DNA of 28,997 bases from CAG-238 sp963601575 (lineage in GTDB: Bacteria; Bacillota; Clostridia; Peptostreptococcales; Anaerovoracaceae), in the NCBI GenBank assembly GCA_963601575.1, contig CAVCFO010000021.1, positions 1 through 28,997 of the forward strand. Reading direction: 5' to 3'. A program made the position numbers and the translations under genes. Positions 6,395 through 13,680 of the stretch are shown here, one piece after another. Numbering within the stretch: position 1 is the stretch's first letter; each line of letters opens with the position of its first letter. The notes under the pieces were generated by a model, which did no database searches, was not told where the DNA came from, and saw nothing but the letters and a program-made list of their open reading frames with translations.

Positions 6395-7942
6395 TTACTC
6401 TTCCACTTCTATTCCTTTGAGAATCTGCTCTACCAAGCGTGACTTAGGATCGACCCTCTTTTCGATCATGCCGACGAGCCGTGTCAGGATGCCGGAGATT
6501 ACAAAGTAGATGATGGCCGTAAAAATCAGAGCAAAGAATGCCTGATAGGTACGGGCACGCACGAGGTCGGAGATTTTTGTCAGATCCTGGATAGCGATAT
6601 AGCCTGCCACAGATGTCTCCTTAATTAGGGTGACAACCTCGCTTTTGTAGATCGGCAGGAAGTGCCTGGCTGCCTGAGGCAGCAAAATCTTGAAAAAGCT
6701 CTGGTTATTGCTGTAGCCCATGGCAGTTGCGGCTTCGTACTGGCCGCCTCCGATTGCACCGAAGCCTACCGAGAGCATATCATACATCGCGCAGGCAAAG
6801 ATCATCGTAAAGCCGACAATCGCAACAAGTGTTCCGCTGAGCCTGGTGGAGCCGAAGATGATATAGTAGAGGATCATCAGAAGCAATACCGTCGGCATTC
6901 CTTGAATCAGCCAGAGCATGGCATTTGTCGCGCCATTGATAATCGGATTTCCTTTGCGGCAGAGGATAAAGACTGCGAAGCCGATAACCGTTCCGAGGAT
7001 GATGGAGCTCAGCGTTATAAGCAGCGTAATGCCCGCACCGGAGGCAAAGAGCTTCCAGCGGCTTTCCTTGATAAAGGTATTTTCAAAATTGTCCTTCATG
7101 CGTTCCCAAAAACCGGCCTGTCCATCGGTTTGTCCCGGTACGACCATGAAAATATCGCAGCTGTAATAAACATCTGAAAGACAGGCATTGTCATCTCTTT
7201 CGTCGCTTAAGATGATGTTCATGCCGATATCGTATTTGCCGGATTCCGCACCGGGGGCGATGGACTCAAAGGACACCCTCTGGATATTCGGTGTGTAGCC
7301 GTATTCCCGGCAGAACCGAAAGATGAAATCCACATCGTAACCGCTGTCCCCTTCTTCGTTGACATAAGAAAAGGGTTCATAGCCCCCCTCGCAGGCGATA
7401 GTCAGCTCTCCGTTTTCACCGGTAAAGCCGCCCTGCTCGGTTTTGCTGGTTTCTGCGTCAAAATCCTTGACCCAGTAGGTGTACATTTCGCCCAGCATAC
7501 CGTCTCCGCTTGGGCCGTGGTTTGCAATAAATTCGTTGATTTGAGCCAGGAGCTTTTCCTGCTTTTCGTTGTTTCCGATGATGACAGCCGCCTCACAAAT
7601 CCCGGCACTTTCTTTCATTGCCGCAAGCTCAGGATGTGCTGCTACCGTAGCGTAATAGCCGACTTCCTCGATGAGGTAAGCGTCGATTTTCTGTGAATTC
7701 AAAGCCAAAATCATGTCCTGGGGCATGGTAAAATACTGAATTTCCGCATCCGGACATTTGTCTGCTATATGTGTTTCGTAAAGGCAGCCGGTCTGCACAC
7801 CGATCTTTTTCCCGTTGAGGTCTGCGATGGTCTGATATTCCTCTGCATAAGCGGCAGACAGGGCACCGGTGAAAAGTATGCAGGTTACAAAGAGCATCAG
7901 CAGGAGGGACGCATAGTTTTTCGTTATTTTGTTATTTTTCAT
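6395..7942 (-). CDS. Amino acid ABC transporter, fused substrate-binding/permease protein
   Basis: 515 residues. A signal peptide is seen at 1-33 (hydrophobic core, AYA cleavage site). Two extracellular binding-protein segments follow: about 35-160 resembles the second lobe of family-3 solute-binding proteins (ADLNGKKIGVQTG). About 175-275 resembles the first lobe (GELTIACEGGYEPFSYVNEEG). The permease part from about 295 has five or so membrane segments and the EAA loop (EAATAMGYSNNQSFFKILLPQA) that docks the ATPase. It imports a polar amino acid in partnership with the ATPase gene four bases upstream. The lobe order looks permuted compared with standalone binding proteins. Start: GGAGG about 12 bases upstream, overlapping the end of the ATPase gene. 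Confidence 0.9.
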   Translation of the reverse strand: MKNNKITKNYASLLLMLFVTCILFTGALSAAYAEEYQTIADLNGKKIGVQTGCLYETHIADKCPDAEIQYFTMPQDMILALNSQKIDAYLIEEVGYYATVAAHPELAAMKESAGICEAAVIIGNNEKQEKLLAQINEFIANHGPSGDGMLGEMYTYWVKDFDAETSKTEQGGFTGENGELTIACEGGYEPFSYVNEEGDSGYDVDFIFRFCREYGYTPNIQRVSFESIAPGAESGKYDIGMNIILSDERDDNACLSDVYYSCDIFMVVPGQTDGQAGFWERMKDNFENTFIKESRWKLFASGAGITLLITLSSIILGTVIGFAVFILCRKGNPIINGATNAMLWLIQGMPTVLLLMILYYIIFGSTRLSGTLVAIVGFTMIFACAMYDMLSVGFGAIGGGQYEAATAMGYSNNQSFFKILLPQAARHFLPIYKSEVVTLIKETSVAGYIAIQDLTKISDLVRARTYQAFFALIFTAIIYFVISGILTRLVGMIEKRVDPKSRLVEQILKGIEVEE

Positions 7943-7946
7943 AGGG

Positions 7947-9053
7947 TTATGCTTCCTCCCATCTGAAATTGATTTGAATTAGATTATTGTAAATGCCCTG
8001 AGGTGGTTTAATAATTTGGTCAACCATTTCGACAGTGGACTTTTCGAGCATTTCCAGGAACAACTCATTGTCCGAATCTGTCGGGTCATGATGCTCGCCT
8101 TGGTAGCGTATGCTGAGGGTGAGCAAGTCCATCTTCTCCGAATAATCGACACGAACCAAAACCTGTGGCTCATCCGTCATTTCCATGACATTATTGACAA
8201 CGATTTCCTCCAGTGCAATTTGCAGGTCACTGATTCTCTCATTTTCAATCAAGAGCTTTTCGGCATATTGCTGCAGCTCGTCATAAGCCTCGGTAAAGTC
8301 GTAATCAACAGTTTCGATTTTATAGGTCAGCGAAGTGAGTCGCTTGATGAATTTGATGGTATTGGGCTTTTGGGGATGCTCAAAAATCTCCTTTGGAGTG
8401 CCTTCCTCATAGATGCCGCCCTCGTCCATGAAAAATACGCGGTTTGCGATTTTCCGCGCGAAATCCATTTCGTGGGTTACTATCATCATCGTGATGCCGG
8501 ATTTTGCCAGCATACGAATAACTGCCTGAACTTCTCCGATCATACCCGGATCCAAGGCGCTGGTGGGCTCATCGAAGAGGATGATGTCCGGGTCCATGGC
8601 AAGGGTTCTGGCAATGGCGATACGCTGCTGCTGCCCGCCGGAAAGATCCTCCGGATAATTGAGCGCCTTGGAACTGAGGCCGACGGTATTCAAAAGTGAC
8701 ATTGCCTTGTCGTAGGCTTCCTGACGGGAGCGGCCCAGGAGGGTTACCTGGGGATTCATGATGTTTTCAATGACCGTCAGATGTCCGAACAAATTGAATG
8801 ACTGAAATACCATACCCATCTTTTTACGAATCTCGTTAAGGTCGCAGTTGCCGTCGTTGATGACCTGTCCGTCCACGATAATCTCACCGGAAGTCGGCTC
8901 TTCCAGCATATTTATGCACCTTAGCAGGGTGGATTTGCCGGTACCGGAAGGCCCGATCACGGAAATCACATCGCCGGAGCTTATGGTAACATTGATATCC
9001 TCAAGGGGAGTAATGTCTTCAAATTCTTTTCTTAGGTGTCTGAGTTCAATCAT
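7947..9053 (-). CDS. Amino acid ABC transporter ATPase with GHKL-like C-terminal extension
   Basis: 368 residues, about 120 longer than typical GlnQ-type ATPases. The ATPase domain has Walker A GPSGTGKS (34-41), the signature LSGGQQQR (137-144), Walker B IILFDEP (157-163) and switch His194. From about 250 a separate domain follows. ISDLQIALEEIVVNNV (274-289) resembles the N-box helix of RsbW-type (HATPase_c_2) kinases, and LSIRYQGEHHDPTD (313-326) resembles their DxGxxFDP strand with the first Asp lost. The tail may therefore be a degenerate regulatory ATP-binding module (inference). It is the first gene of a two-gene operon with a good promoter at 9114-9142 and an AAGGAG 11 bases before the start. 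Confidence 0.92.
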   Translation of the reverse strand: MIELRHLRKEFEDITPLEDINVTISSGDVISVIGPSGTGKSTLLRCINMLEEPTSGEIIVDGQVINDGNCDLNEIRKKMGMVFQSFNLFGHLTVIENIMNPQVTLLGRSRQEAYDKAMSLLNTVGLSSKALNYPEDLSGGQQQRIAIARTLAMDPDIILFDEPTSALDPGMIGEVQAVIRMLAKSGITMMIVTHEMDFARKIANRVFFMDEGGIYEEGTPKEIFEHPQKPNTIKFIKRLTSLTYKIETVDYDFTEAYDELQQYAEKLLIENERISDLQIALEEIVVNNVMEMTDEPQVLVRVDYSEKMDLLTLSIRYQGEHHDPTDSDNELFLEMLEKSTVEMVDQIIKPPQGIYNNLIQINFRWEEA

Positions 9054-9113
9054 TTGGCGTATTGCTCCTTCACTGCTATTTGATGCGGCATAGCCGGAAC
9101 ATCATATCAGCTC

Positions 9114-9142
9114 AGTATACAACAGAATTCGACATTTCGCAA
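9114..9142 (-). promoter_or_regulatory. Vegetative promoter of the ABC operon
   Basis: On the minus strand, -35 TTGCGA (complement of 9137-9142), a 17-bp spacer and -10 TATACT (complement of 9114-9119). It lies about 60 bases upstream of the ATPase start. Confidence 0.75.
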
Positions 9143-9207
9143 TGAAAAATTAGAAATCTTTTCTTTTCAAAAAATATGGCGAAAACAGGAGGAATGTTGT
9201 ATAATTT

Positions 9208-9222
9208 TGGCACGAGACTTGC
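9208..9222 (+). promoter_or_regulatory. Sigma-54 promoter of the TPR-DUF4037-DUF4125 operon
   Basis: TGGCACGAGACTTGC matches the consensus TGGCACG-N4-TTGC exactly, with correct GG-to-GC spacing. Transcription would start near 9234, just before the AGGAGAGG at 9241. I see no palindrome like those upstream of the other sigma-54 promoters here, so the activator binding site is unclear. A TATAAT at 9200 lacks a credible -35. Confidence 0.85.
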
Positions 9223-9250
9223 TTTAGTTAAGGGCAAGGGAGGAGAGGCT

Positions 9251-10057
9251 ATGAATATCAATGAATTTTACGACACTCTAGATACTTTATTTGCGGAGAA
9301 AAAAATCGGCGAGGCGGAAAAGTTTCTGCTGGAAAGCCTTGGGAAAGCTGAGTCGGAAAGTGATTTTGCCCTTGTAATTGCGGCGGCAAACGAGCTTGGC
9401 GGAATTTATAGGGTGCTTTCAAGATACCAGGAGGGTGCGGCGCTGTACGAAAAAGCGCTTGATACCCTCAGAAAAACCGGAGGCGCTGGAGGAGAAAATT
9501 ATGCCACCACGCTGATAAACTACGGCACTATTCTCAGCATGGCGGGGAAGCTTGAGGAAGCGCTGAGCCGCTACAATGAGGCGGTAAGAACCTTGCAAAT
9601 GCAAGGAATCGAGGGTGATTACCGGATGGCGGCACTCTACAATAATATGAGCGGACTTTACCAGAAAAAAGGCGATTTGAACGCGGCGGCGGCATACATT
9701 CATAAGGCTTTGCTGATTATAAAAAAGCTTTCGGACAGCGAAGTTGAGGTTGCCATCAGCTACAGCAATCTTGCGGGAATTTACATTCGCCTCGGAAACC
9801 TTGCGGACGCGGAAAAATACGCACAGCAGGCTGTCTCATGCTTTCGTCAGATTTCCGGAGACAGTGATGTTCACTACTCTGCTGCGATTTGCGCTTTGGG
9901 AGAGGTATATTTTGCAAAGGGCGAGTACGAAAAGGCAGAGGAAATGTTCAAAGAGGCGCTGGGGCTTATCGCAAGGGACTACGGAAAGGATAATGACAGC
10001 TACAGAGTTGTGTCGCGAAACTTGCAAACGTGCCAGGCAAAGATCGAGGGAGAGTAA
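9251..10057 (+). CDS. Tetratricopeptide repeat protein
   Basis: 268 residues, with five or six TPR units covering nearly all of the protein. Clear repeats include AAANELGGIYRVLSRYQEGA, AALYNNMSGLYQKKGDLNAA, ISYSNLAGIYIRLGNLADAE and AICALGEVYFAKGEYEKAEE. There is no signal peptide or membrane segment, so it is a cytoplasmic scaffold for protein-protein contacts. The start at 9251 follows AGGAGAGG; the longer upstream frame would begin before the sigma-54 transcription start. It is the first gene of a tight operon with the DUF4037 gene (3-base gap) and probably acts with those products. The pathway is unknown. Confidence 0.88.
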   Translation: MNINEFYDTLDTLFAEKKIGEAEKFLLESLGKAESESDFALVIAAANELGGIYRVLSRYQEGAALYEKALDTLRKTGGAGGENYATTLINYGTILSMAGKLEEALSRYNEAVRTLQMQGIEGDYRMAALYNNMSGLYQKKGDLNAAAAYIHKALLIIKKLSDSEVEVAISYSNLAGIYIRLGNLADAEKYAQQAVSCFRQISGDSDVHYSAAICALGEVYFAKGEYEKAEEMFKEALGLIARDYGKDNDSYRVVSRNLQTCQAKIEGE

Positions 10058-10060
10058 GAA

Positions 10061-11005
10061 ATGCAAGGACTGGAAATTGCGGAAAAATACTTTGAGGAGT
10101 ACGGGATAGATACAGTGATGAGCGCCTGCCCGGCGGCTGCCGCCGCCGGCCTCGTCGGCGAAGGCTCCCAGTGCTTTGGCTTCGACGACGAGATTTCGCG
10201 GGACCACGATTTCGGGCCGGGCTTTTGCATTTGGCTGCCCGCCGAGGATTTTGCCCACCACGCCGCGAAATTGCAGGCGCTCTATGAAACTCTGCCAAAG
10301 GAGTTCATGGGGCTTTCCACAGACAACATACAGGATAGGAGCCGGGTGGGAGTCATGCGCACCGACCAATTCTATTTCAAGTATATCGGACTTTCAGAGC
10401 CTCCAAGGACGAATCGGCAGTGGCTTTTTTTGAAAGAAACAAGCCTCGCCGTCTGCACCAACGGAAAGGTTTTCGATGACGGGGAAGGGGAGTTCACGGC
10501 GTTTCGAGAGGCGCTGCTCGCCTACTATCCGGAGGACATTTTGCGCAAGAAGATCGCCGCAAGAGCCGCGGTAATGTCACAGGCGGGTCAGTACAATTTG
10601 CTAAGATGCCTTGACAGAGGCGACCGGGTAGCGACTCTGCTTGCCCTCGCAAAATTCGCAGAAGCCTCGCTTTCAATGGTATATCTATTGAATCGAAGGT
10701 ATATGCCTTTTTACAAATGGGCTTATCGAGGCGCGAGGCAGCTTGAAAAAATGCAGCCTGCGGTAGCAAAAATCGGAGAGCTTTGCGCAGGACTTGACGG
10801 GGGAGAGGCGAGCATCGTTACCCTCAGAGATAAGGCATTTGACCTTACCGAGTCTATCTGCAAAGAAACAGCACGGGAGCTGAATTTGCAAGGCTTTTCG
10901 GGCTCTGGCAGCGCGTTCCTTCAGGATCATCTGGGGGAAATCATGGGAGGAATAAGAGAACCGGAGATCCGTGCCCTGCCGCCGATATTCGACTACGGAT
11001 ATTAG
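10061..11005 (+). CDS. DUF4037-family protein, nucleotidyltransferase-like
   Basis: 314 residues. The N-terminal segment GEGSQCFGFDDEISRDHDFG (33-52) fits the nucleotidyltransferase pattern of GS followed by paired acidic residues. Asp42/Asp43/Glu44 and Asp48/Asp50 are candidate metal ligands. The C-terminal two thirds is helical, as in other DUF4037 proteins. The likely chemistry is transfer of a nucleotide to a small molecule or protein, but no substrate is known to me. Start ATG 10061 is three bases after the TPR stop, with GGGAGAG in the preceding gene. GC content is visibly higher in its first 200 bases than around it, perhaps reflecting its alanine/glycine-rich start. Confidence 0.8.
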   Translation: MQGLEIAEKYFEEYGIDTVMSACPAAAAAGLVGEGSQCFGFDDEISRDHDFGPGFCIWLPAEDFAHHAAKLQALYETLPKEFMGLSTDNIQDRSRVGVMRTDQFYFKYIGLSEPPRTNRQWLFLKETSLAVCTNGKVFDDGEGEFTAFREALLAYYPEDILRKKIAARAAVMSQAGQYNLLRCLDRGDRVATLLALAKFAEASLSMVYLLNRRYMPFYKWAYRGARQLEKMQPAVAKIGELCAGLDGGEASIVTLRDKAFDLTESICKETARELNLQGFSGSGSAFLQDHLGEIMGGIREPEIRALPPIFDYGY

Positions 11006-11016
11006 CGGGAAGCGGA

Positions 11017-11049
11017 ATATACCATAAAAGCATCGCATTTATGGTATAT
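11017..11049 (+). repeat. 12-bp perfect intercistronic hairpin
   Basis: ATATACCATAAA (11017-11028) and TTTATGGTATAT (11038-11049) form a perfect stem with a 9-base loop, between the DUF4037 and DUF4125 genes. No T-run follows. It may mark an mRNA processing site or hide the ATG at 11041. Confidence 0.7.
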
Positions 11050-11076
11050 CCAAATCAGGAAGGAAAGGTGAGAAAA

Positions 11077-11715
11077 GTGAGCGAAAATATCCTAAAAGCA
11101 GCCGTTCAAAATAACGAAAAAATAAGCAAAATCATCGAAATCGAATGGAATATGTTTCAAAATGTGAATAATATCGGCGGCAGGGCATCATGCCAGGACG
11201 ACCGAGAAACCTTTGTGATCATGCGCAGAAGCCAGTTCGAGAACTGGCCGGAGGAACTCCTGTCCGCATATCTTGACTACATCGAAAATGCACAGCGCAC
11301 GGGACGCAATCTCATAGCTGAAAAATACGGACGCATGATGCGATATACCGAGCCGGGCTATTACGAAGAAAACATAAGGCCATATATCCCCGCGCTTCCT
11401 GCGCATTCGGAGCAGATGATTGAAGAAATAATCGAGATCATCGTCCCATGGGAAAAGGACTTCGCGGCGCAGTATCCGAAGCTTGGCAAGGCGAGCCGCC
11501 CCGTTACCGCAGAGGGCGACGCAAGCGGATTTACATCCATGGAAACATATGCACGGGGCGAGCTTGGAACATATTCTGAGGAGCTTCTTTCGCTTTATCT
11601 TGCATATATGAAAAAGCTGAAGGCGGAGGGCAAATCCATATCAGTGATGGATAGGGAGGTAATGAGCCGGCTCTACGGCTACGATTCCATAGAAGAAGCA
11701 GAAAACAGTTTGTGA
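11077..11715 (+). CDS. DUF4125-family protein
   Basis: 212 residues from a GTG start. The sequence EIEWNMFQNVNNIGGRASCQDD followed by FVIMRRSQFENWPEELLSAYLDY is the conserved core of DUF4125, for which no function is established. The second half (MIEEIIEIIVPWEKDFAAQYPKLGKASRP and later ELGTYSEELLSLYLAYMKKLKAEG) repeats the same helical theme, so the protein looks like an internal duplication. GTG 11077 is chosen because AAGGAAAGG precedes it. An in-frame ATG at 11041 lies inside the right arm of a strong hairpin with no ribosome binding site. It is the last gene of the sigma-54 operon; the terminator at 11703 includes its stop codon. Confidence 0.8.
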   Translation: MSENILKAAVQNNEKISKIIEIEWNMFQNVNNIGGRASCQDDRETFVIMRRSQFENWPEELLSAYLDYIENAQRTGRNLIAEKYGRMMRYTEPGYYEENIRPYIPALPAHSEQMIEEIIEIIVPWEKDFAAQYPKLGKASRPVTAEGDASGFTSMETYARGELGTYSEELLSLYLAYMKKLKAEGKSISVMDREVMSRLYGYDSIEEAENSL

Positions 11716-11732
11716 AAGCAAACTGTTTTTTT
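11703..11732 (+). terminator. Terminator of the TPR-DUF4037-DUF4125 operon
   Basis: AAACAGTTTG (11703-11712) pairs with CAAACTGTTT (11719-11728), followed by a T-run to 11732. The stop codon of the DUF4125 gene (11713-11715) is in the loop. Confidence 0.88.
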
Positions 11733-11734
11733 CA

Positions 11735-11911
11735 AAAAAATTTGGGACCGCATGCGCAGTCCCGGAAGGCATTTATTAAGAAACTCTAATGAGCTTTAGC
11801 TTGCGATGTACCACACGCGGCAGGGTCTCACACAAAAACTGCCGCGCGCATCATCTAGGAGAACTGTAGGTGAAAAGAAACTCTTGGCACTGTTTCTTTG
11901 CTCCTTCAATT
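11735..11911 (-). ncRNA. Candidate ~175-nt small RNA, possibly 6S-like
   Basis: No coding frame of note exists here, yet the minus strand has a consensus promoter (11918-11946) and a Rho-independent terminator (11744-11763). The RNA can fold into one long hairpin. GAAGG and AAGAAAC near the 5' end pair with GUUUCUU and CCUUC near the 3' end. A large open centre follows, and then an apical stem GCGGCAG/CUGCCGC with GAUG/CAUC outside it. The length and the closing stem/central bubble/apical stem shape recall 6S RNA, the RNA polymerase-sigma A decoy, but I cannot confirm conserved 6S positions. AGAGUUUCUU occurs twice, so the 5' AAGAAAC has two alternative partners. The small RNA call is fairly firm; the 6S identity is tentative. 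Confidence 0.55.
11744..11763 (-). terminator. Terminator of the candidate small RNA
   Basis: On the minus strand GGGAC pairs with GTCCC around a GC-rich loop containing GCATGC, followed by AAATTTTTTT. It faces the plus-strand terminator of the DUF4125 gene. Confidence 0.75.
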
Positions 11912-11917
11912 TACTAT

Positions 11918-11946
11918 ATAATAGCACACAGCAAACCTGTTGTCAA
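11918..11946 (-). promoter_or_regulatory. Consensus vegetative promoter for the small RNA
   Basis: On the minus strand a perfect -35 TTGACA (complement of 11941-11946), a 17-bp spacer and -10 TATTAT (complement of 11918-11923). It points away from the flanking protein genes into a stretch with no ORF. Confidence 0.8.
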
Positions 11947-11949
11947 GCA

Positions 11950-13488
11950 TTATTTGTTGTCTGACAACGAATATTTTTCTATAAATCGATACATTGTCTG
12001 CCTGGTAACTCCCAAAAGCTCGGAAGCCTTGGTTTTGTTGCCTTCTGCAAGGCGCAGGGCTTCTTCAAGCAGGGCTTTTTTTGCTCTATCAACTTCCGCT
12101 TTTTTCTCATCGAGGGTATTTTTTTTCAAATTATTAGATCTATTTTCCCTTGGGACATTCAATCCGGCGTTCAATCCGCTCCACGTCTCAGATTCAGCCA
12201 TGCGCTCGGAACTTTCTTCATCTTCGGCGCCGATGGCATAGCCCTTGGAATAAATGGCGGCGCGAAGGATCCCTTCGTCGATCTGGCTTCCCTTTGACAG
12301 AATCGCCGCCCGCTGAATCACGTTTTTAAGCTCCCTGATATTTCCCGGCCATGAATATTCCAGCAGGCTCTGCTTCGCGGCGCGGCTCAGGGTTTTGACT
12401 TCGCCGCCGCTGACCTCCGCCGCCTGCTCAAGAAACGCCTCCGAAAGGTCGATAATGTCCGAAAGGCGCTCGCGCAGCGGCGGAATCTCAACTGTAAGAA
12501 CCTGAAGCCTGTAGTAGAGGTCTTTTCGGAAAAGCCCCTCGTCAATCATCTTTCGTAGATTCCTGTTCGTGGCGGCGATGATACGGACGTTTACGAGGGT
12601 GGGTGTGTTGCTGCCGATTCGAGTAACCTGACGGGTTTCAAGCACTCTCAGGAGCTTCGACTGAAAATGGAAGGGAAGCTCCCCGATTTCGTCGAGGAAA
12701 AGGGTTCCTCCGTCCGCAAGCTCAAATTTACCTATTTGTCCGGACTTTGAAGCTCCTGTAAAGGCACCCCCAACATAGCCAAAAAGCTCGCTTTCTATGA
12801 GATTTTCCGGGAAATTTGCGCAGTTAATGGCGACAAAAGGCCCGTTTGCCCTGTCGCTCTCGTTGTGTACCGCCTGGGAAAAAAGCTCCTTGCCTACGCC
12901 GCTTTCACCGACAATCAAAAGGCTGTAAGGATTTGTCGCATATTCTTTCGCCTGTTTTATAGCGCTTTGCAGGGCAGGGCTTGTGCCGATAATCGAATCA
13001 AAGGTGTATTCCGCTGAAAGCCCCATGATTTTTTTTGTGGATGTGAGGCTGACCTGCTGGGTCGATGAAATTTCAATCATTCCCTGCACTCTGCCCGCAA
13101 AGTCCTTGATGGGATACATATTGTAGGAAACCAGCTGCATACTGTTAGAGGAAGACTCTGCGGTAATTCCCACCTCCCAATCCAGCATTTTCTTGCCGGT
13201 GCGCAGAACGTCAAGCATTTTCGGTCGATTGGAGTCGGTTTTCATAGAGTGAATTTTGATTCCGGATTGCTTGATTATGTCCAGAATATTCATGCCGATG
13301 AGAGATTTCAGATCCTTGAGATGCATGTCTCTCAGGTAAGCGGCGTTGCCGTAGACAAGGCAGGCATTTTTGTCATAAATCGAAACCGCATTATCCGTGA
13401 AGTCGAATGCGTCCACAATGAATGCCAGACTGCGAAGCTCCTGCTCCGGCTCTTTTACTAATTCCGATATGATTTCCGATGGTTTCAT
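11950..13488 (-). CDS. Sigma-54-dependent PAS-AAA+-Fis activator (EBP 1)
   Basis: 512 residues. A PAS-like sensor domain is seen at about 22-140 (FTDNAVSIYDKNACLVYGNAAY). The AAA+ domain has Walker A GESGVGK (194-200), the sigma-54 contact loop GAFTGA (241-246) and Walker B GGTLFLDEIGE. A Fis-type HTH lies at the C-terminus (NKTKASELLGVTRQTMYRFIEKY). Such proteins bind upstream sites and use ATP to open sigma-54 promoters; the PAS domain probably senses a pathway metabolite. It is closely related to EBP 2 at 16045. Targets could be any of the five sigma-54 promoters in the window. GGAG precedes the start, and a vegetative promoter lies at 13555-13584. Confidence 0.95.
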   Translation of the reverse strand: MKPSEIISELVKEPEQELRSLAFIVDAFDFTDNAVSIYDKNACLVYGNAAYLRDMHLKDLKSLIGMNILDIIKQSGIKIHSMKTDSNRPKMLDVLRTGKKMLDWEVGITAESSSNSMQLVSYNMYPIKDFAGRVQGMIEISSTQQVSLTSTKKIMGLSAEYTFDSIIGTSPALQSAIKQAKEYATNPYSLLIVGESGVGKELFSQAVHNESDRANGPFVAINCANFPENLIESELFGYVGGAFTGASKSGQIGKFELADGGTLFLDEIGELPFHFQSKLLRVLETRQVTRIGSNTPTLVNVRIIAATNRNLRKMIDEGLFRKDLYYRLQVLTVEIPPLRERLSDIIDLSEAFLEQAAEVSGGEVKTLSRAAKQSLLEYSWPGNIRELKNVIQRAAILSKGSQIDEGILRAAIYSKGYAIGAEDEESSERMAESETWSGLNAGLNVPRENRSNNLKKNTLDEKKAEVDRAKKALLEEALRLAEGNKTKASELLGVTRQTMYRFIEKYSLSDNK

Positions 13489-13554
13489 AAAAATCTCCGT
13501 TCTGCCCCCATGAGAACATGAGTCGGCGTTTCGATAGAATAGATCATTTTCTTT

Positions 13555-13584
13555 ATCTTACCACAAAAAATGCGTGCTTGGCAA
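13555..13584 (-). promoter_or_regulatory. Likely vegetative promoter of EBP 1
   Basis: On the minus strand, -35 TTGCCA (complement of 13579-13584), an 18-bp spacer and -10 TAAGAT (complement of 13555-13560), 67 bases upstream of the start codon. The elements are only moderately close to consensus. Confidence 0.5.
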
Positions 13585-13680
13585 CAATCCTCCGAGGGAA
13601 AGCGCCCTGCGCGCATCTTTTTTTGACAGTTTTCACTTGTTTTCAGTGAATTTCGCCGGATTTTGCATCTTCTCACAAAA

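Noticed and set aside
9176..9250. Longer N-terminus for the TPR protein starting at 9176
   Set aside because: The extension would span the sigma-54 promoter and begin upstream of the predicted transcript start.
11885..11901. TGGCAC...TTTGC resembling a sigma-54 promoter
   Set aside because: GG-to-GC spacing is two bases too long, and it would read into the end of a convergent gene rather than a start.
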